From UBA8437 sp963582065 (GTDB lineage: Bacteria; Planctomycetota; Planctomycetia; Planctomycetales; Planctomycetaceae): a DNA stretch of 8,218 nucleotides. Under the pieces are notes generated by a model. The model saw nothing but the letters and a program-made list of their open reading frames with translations. It searched no databases and was not told where the DNA came from. Below are positions 5,918-8,218 of this stretch, one piece after another (the first letter of the stretch is position 1; each line of letters opens with the position of its first letter). The translations under genes were made by a program, and so were the position numbers. Location: assembly GCA_963582065.1 (NCBI GenBank), contig CAUZRQ010000204.1, forward strand, positions 1 to 8,218, given 5' to 3'.

Positions 5918-5946
5918 ACAGTAGAAACGAAACCCCCTGGAGTCAA
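5918..5946 (-). promoter_or_regulatory. Candidate sigma-70 promoter for the methyltransferase-pyrF-glycosylase group
   Basis: On the minus strand TTGACT (5946-5941, five of six matches to the -35 consensus) is followed after exactly 17 bases by TACTGT (5923-5918, a weak -10 with three of six matches). It lies roughly 75 bases upstream of the chosen GTG. Good -35 and spacing but a poor -10 make this a moderate prediction. Confidence 0.4.
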
Positions 5947-6006
5947 GGGCAGTTGATCACCGCTTGAAACCAGTCCCCCGTACACTCCGACAGACCCCAG
6001 ACGCCC

Positions 6007-6035
6007 TTGTCTGTGGACCGGCGATGCACTATCGT
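6007..6035 (+). promoter_or_regulatory. Candidate sigma-70 promoter for the 399-residue exported protein, with overlapping inverted repeat
   Basis: TTGTCT (6007-6012) and TATCGT (6030-6035) are 17 bases apart, each matching four of six consensus bases. A 6-bp inverted repeat ACAGAC (5990-5995) / GTCTGT (6009-6014) overlaps the -35 and might be an operator. Both could arise by chance in this GC-rich spacer. Confidence 0.3.
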
Positions 6036-6089
6036 CCGCCCCCCGCAACCGGCCTCGCTCCCCCCCAATTCCCGCGGTATTGACCGCCG

Positions 6090-7289
6090 ATGACGGAAAT
6101 CCGCCCACGCCCCAGCCGTGTCGTCTCACCGGCCGCGGTTGGCCTGCTGCTGTTCCTGGCAGTGTCCGGGCCGGGGTGTCGACTGAGCCGGGTGAATTCC
6201 GAGTTGACTCCGCTGACCGACGATCTCGCCGAACGTCTGCAGGGGCAGGTCAGCAGCGTGTTGGATCGTTCCGGGTACGAAGATCTCTACGGGACCTCGA
6301 AAGCGGAGCCCAGCGAGGAGCGAACGGCTGCCGGAATCGAGACCGGTACCGGTCGGACAATCGAGCCGGTTGGTGGAATCGACACGCCGATTCCCGGGGC
6401 CGGCTTCAGCCGCCGACCACTGGTCTCCGGGAACCTCGACGACACGTCGAGGTCGATCCCCTCCCGACTGACCCTGCCGATGGTCGGCAACGTTCCCGAC
6501 ATGGCCCGCCGACTGAACCCCTTTCCCCTGCCCTTTGGGCGAGGTGGAGATCCGGCAGACGAGGAGGTGGCCGAGGCCTCGCTCAACCAGTTGTTCGACA
6601 TCACTCAGAACGCGATCGACAAGCTCGGACAGGGAGCATCACCAGAACAGAAACGAAACAACCTCAAGAAACAGTTCCACCTCCGGGTGCTTTCGATCAT
6701 CCGTGGTCGCCCCGAAGACGCGCTCGCACCGATCACCGGGATAGATGACTCCGAGAACGAATTCCTACAGAACCTGTTGATGGCCCAGGTCAACTATTTC
6801 GACGTCAAGTCCATTCCCGAACCACGCCAACGCGCCACGGCAACCATCGAACAACTCGATGCCGCCATTCGCAACCTGCAATCCCGAGCCCGACTCAAGC
6901 TCCAACACCTCGCACTCTGCCGGCGGATCCAGGGATTCGGAGACTACGAACCGTTCGAAAAAAACGAGTTCAGCCCGGGACAGGGTGTGCTGCTTTATGT
7001 CGAGATCGAGAACTTCACCAGTCAGCCGATCGGCGACGGGCGTCAGAAAACCCTGCTGAAATCGATGATCACCATCCAGTCCACATCCGACGGCGCCAAG
7101 GTCGTTCAGCAAATCCCGGTCGGACCGACCCCCGACATCTGTCGCACCACCCGTCGCGACTATTACCACAACTACGAGTTCAGTTTCCCCCGCGACCTGC
7201 AACTGGGAAACTACGAGCTGGTGCTGACGGTCACCGACTTGCTGGGAAACAAGATGAGCAGGGAGACGCTGAGATTCAAGCTCCGGTGA
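6090..7289 (+). CDS. Exported (possibly lipid-anchored) protein of unknown function with C-terminal beta-rich domain
   Basis: A 399-residue protein I do not recognise as a named family. Residues 10-30 form a signal-like segment (VVSPAAVGLLLFLAVSGPGC). Cys30 could be lipidated, though Pro at -2 and Gly at -3 make a poor lipobox. Residues 31-165 are mostly disordered and polar, rich in Gly, Pro, Ser and Thr. Residues 160-275 look helical (SLNQLFDITQNAIDKLG; LKKQFHLRVLSIIRGRPEDA; ATIEQLDAAIRNLQSRARLK). Residues 276-399 look like a beta-sandwich: GFGDYEPFEKNEFSPGQGVL, LYVEIENF, and an end LGNYELVLTVTDLLGNKMSR that resembles Ig-like domains. Such signal-plus-Ig-like proteins are common in planctomycetes, probably at the cell envelope. 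No Shine-Dalgarno is seen before ATG 6090. It converges with the DUF1559 gene, 24 bases away; I see no clear terminator there. Confidence 0.75.
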   Translation: MTEIRPRPSRVVSPAAVGLLLFLAVSGPGCRLSRVNSELTPLTDDLAERLQGQVSSVLDRSGYEDLYGTSKAEPSEERTAAGIETGTGRTIEPVGGIDTPIPGAGFSRRPLVSGNLDDTSRSIPSRLTLPMVGNVPDMARRLNPFPLPFGRGGDPADEEVAEASLNQLFDITQNAIDKLGQGASPEQKRNNLKKQFHLRVLSIIRGRPEDALAPITGIDDSENEFLQNLLMAQVNYFDVKSIPEPRQRATATIEQLDAAIRNLQSRARLKLQHLALCRRIQGFGDYEPFEKNEFSPGQGVLLYVEIENFTSQPIGDGRQKTLLKSMITIQSTSDGAKVVQQIPVGPTPDICRTTRRDYYHNYEFSFPRDLQLGNYELVLTVTDLLGNKMSRETLRFKLR

Positions 7290-7313
7290 TCTTCACCGAC
7301 TGCCTGCCGACGG

Positions 7314-8218
7314 TCAGTAACCGGGAGTCAATTCTCCGCCGGATCGGGACATCAGTGCCCTGAAGACAGCCGCGGTGATCCGGTCCGAGACAAACTCCAC
7401 CCGGCCGTCACCGAAGATGAAATGGGCCCCTGCACCGACAGCGGCCACGTGACCGCTGTCGAACCCCCGACCCGGGCGAGACCACGTCCCGGGAACTGTC
7501 TCGCCGGTGCCCACCACACGGGCAACCGCATTGTCGAGTCCCGGAACCACCCCGACCCAGGTCGAGGGCAGGTTCCGACCGACTTCGCCGGCCCGTTCGC
7601 CGACCAGCACCGTGTTGCTGAGCCCGTCGGCGATGTCGCTGAACTTCGTGCTGCTGTTGTGGAAAAACACGCCGTCCCCGACCAGCGTCCGCCCGACTCG
7701 CCGGGCCGCCGTGTCATCCCAGCCTTGCGACCCAAACGCGCCGACGTAGTTCGATGAAGCGATCGACAGGCCCGAAAGTTCGGCTCCCGAAATCAGCCAG
7801 GTCGGGTCCGATCGTCCCGAGGGACAACGGAACACGGAGATATCAAGTGTGCGGACCTGCTGGTTGCTCACCGACATGATCGATTGATCGAACCGGATCA
7901 TCGTCACCACCGCCAGATTGTCGAGTTGCGGCAGCACCTGACAGGCCCACCCCCAGCCGGGTCCGGCCAACGCAGCCGGCCTGCCCTCGGCGACGCCCGT
8001 CCAACCCGACGGCAGCGTGTTGTGGGTGTCATGGTAGTTGAGCAACCCCACCCCGAGTTGCCTGAGGTTGTTCTGGCAGTGGGCCCGACGAGCCGCCTCG
8101 CGCGACCGTTGGATCGCCGGAACAAACAGGGTAAACAACACCCCGATGATCGAAATCACGATCACCAGCTCGACCAGTGTCATGCCGGTCCGACGGCGGC
8201 GATCGGGAGTCGACGGGT
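7314..8218 (-). CDS. DUF1559 prepilin-like protein, 5' end beyond the window
   Basis: Planctomycete DUF1559 family, proteins with a type IV prepilin-like N-terminus and a secreted beta-rich C-terminal part, often present in many copies per genome. The frame is open to the window edge and reads PDRRRRTG then MTLVELVIVISIIGVLF, a classic prepilin cleavage site (Gly at -1, Glu at +5) and hydrophobic helix. The ATG at 8183 is therefore the first residue of the mature protein, not the true start, which lies outside the window. Family marks: SREAARRAHCQNNLRQLGVG after the helix, NYHDTHNTLPSGW, VFRCPSGRSD, SNYVGAFG, DIADGLSNTVLVGERAGE, and the ending HFIFGDGRVEFVSDRIT. It is probably processed by a prepilin peptidase and placed in the cell envelope; its role is not known. 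Confidence 0.92.
   Translation of the reverse strand, partial: PSTPDRRRRTGMTLVELVIVISIIGVLFTLFVPAIQRSREAARRAHCQNNLRQLGVGLLNYHDTHNTLPSGWTGVAEGRPAALAGPGWGWACQVLPQLDNLAVVTMIRFDQSIMSVSNQQVRTLDISVFRCPSGRSDPTWLISGAELSGLSIASSNYVGAFGSQGWDDTAARRVGRTLVGDGVFFHNSSTKFSDIADGLSNTVLVGERAGEVGRNLPSTWVGVVPGLDNAVARVVGTGETVPGTWSRPGRGFDSGHVAAVGAGAHFIFGDGRVEFVSDRITAAVFRALMSRSGGELTPGY

Noticed and set aside
6958..6964. A7 run (GAA AAA AAC) as another slippage site
   Set aside because: The protein reads on in the same frame for over 100 residues with sensible beta-domain sequence on both sides, so no shift is needed.
7290..7313. Bidirectional terminator between the convergent genes
   Set aside because: Only 4-bp pairings and no T-tract can be found around these 24 bases.
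7314..8183. ATG 8183 as the true DUF1559 start
   Set aside because: It sits at +1 of the prepilin cleavage site; the RRRRTG leader is encoded upstream in frame, so the start is outside the window.
1..8218. CRISPR array, tRNA, rRNA, insertion sequence or phage remnants
   Set aside because: No spaced direct repeats, cloverleaf-like sequence, terminal inverted repeats or transposase motifs were seen on reading both strands.

Overview
The window looks like a GC-rich chromosomal piece (coding DNA, third positions mostly G/C) from a Planctomycetota bacterium. The evidence is the protein set: a DUF1559 prepilin-like protein, a PVC-type membrane-bound dehydrogenase, DUF1080 and ThuA domains encoded together, and unrecognised lipoprotein-like proteins of a kind usual in that phylum. 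No rRNA, tRNA, CRISPR array, transposase or phage gene was seen.

Layout. Positions 1-2672 hold a leftward cluster: a secreted DUF1080 (3-keto-disaccharide hydrolase family) protein, then a ThuA-domain region in the -1 frame relative to it, then a PVC-type dehydrogenase that runs off the left edge. Positions 2969-3412 hold a small rightward lipoprotein-like gene, convergent with a leftward cluster at 3424-5841: a SAM-methyltransferase-like protein, pyrF (orotidine 5'-phosphate decarboxylase) and an AlkA-type DNA glycosylase. The last two overlap by ATGA. A divergent intergenic region (5842-6089) with candidate promoters leads to a rightward 399-residue exported protein of unknown function. A leftward DUF1559 protein, whose first codons lie outside the window, closes the right edge.

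Most notable is the DUF1080/ThuA junction. The DUF1080 frame runs into an uninterrupted run of ten A residues (minus strand, 1586-1577) and stops 12 bases later. The ThuA frame opens upstream with a stop and has no ATG, GTG or TTG before the conserved first strand and His-rich motif of ThuA. A -1 shift on the A10 run joins the two into one 655-residue secreted DUF1080-linker-ThuA protein. The lysine codons before the run are 26 AAG and 2 AAA, so three AAA in a row is out of character. Programmed ribosomal or transcriptional slippage, phase variation, a recent mutation and a homopolymer sequencing error are all open. Both domain families are tied to 3-keto-sugar/trehalose-type catabolism, so a single two-domain product makes biological sense, with the dehydrogenase next in the cluster as a plausible partner.
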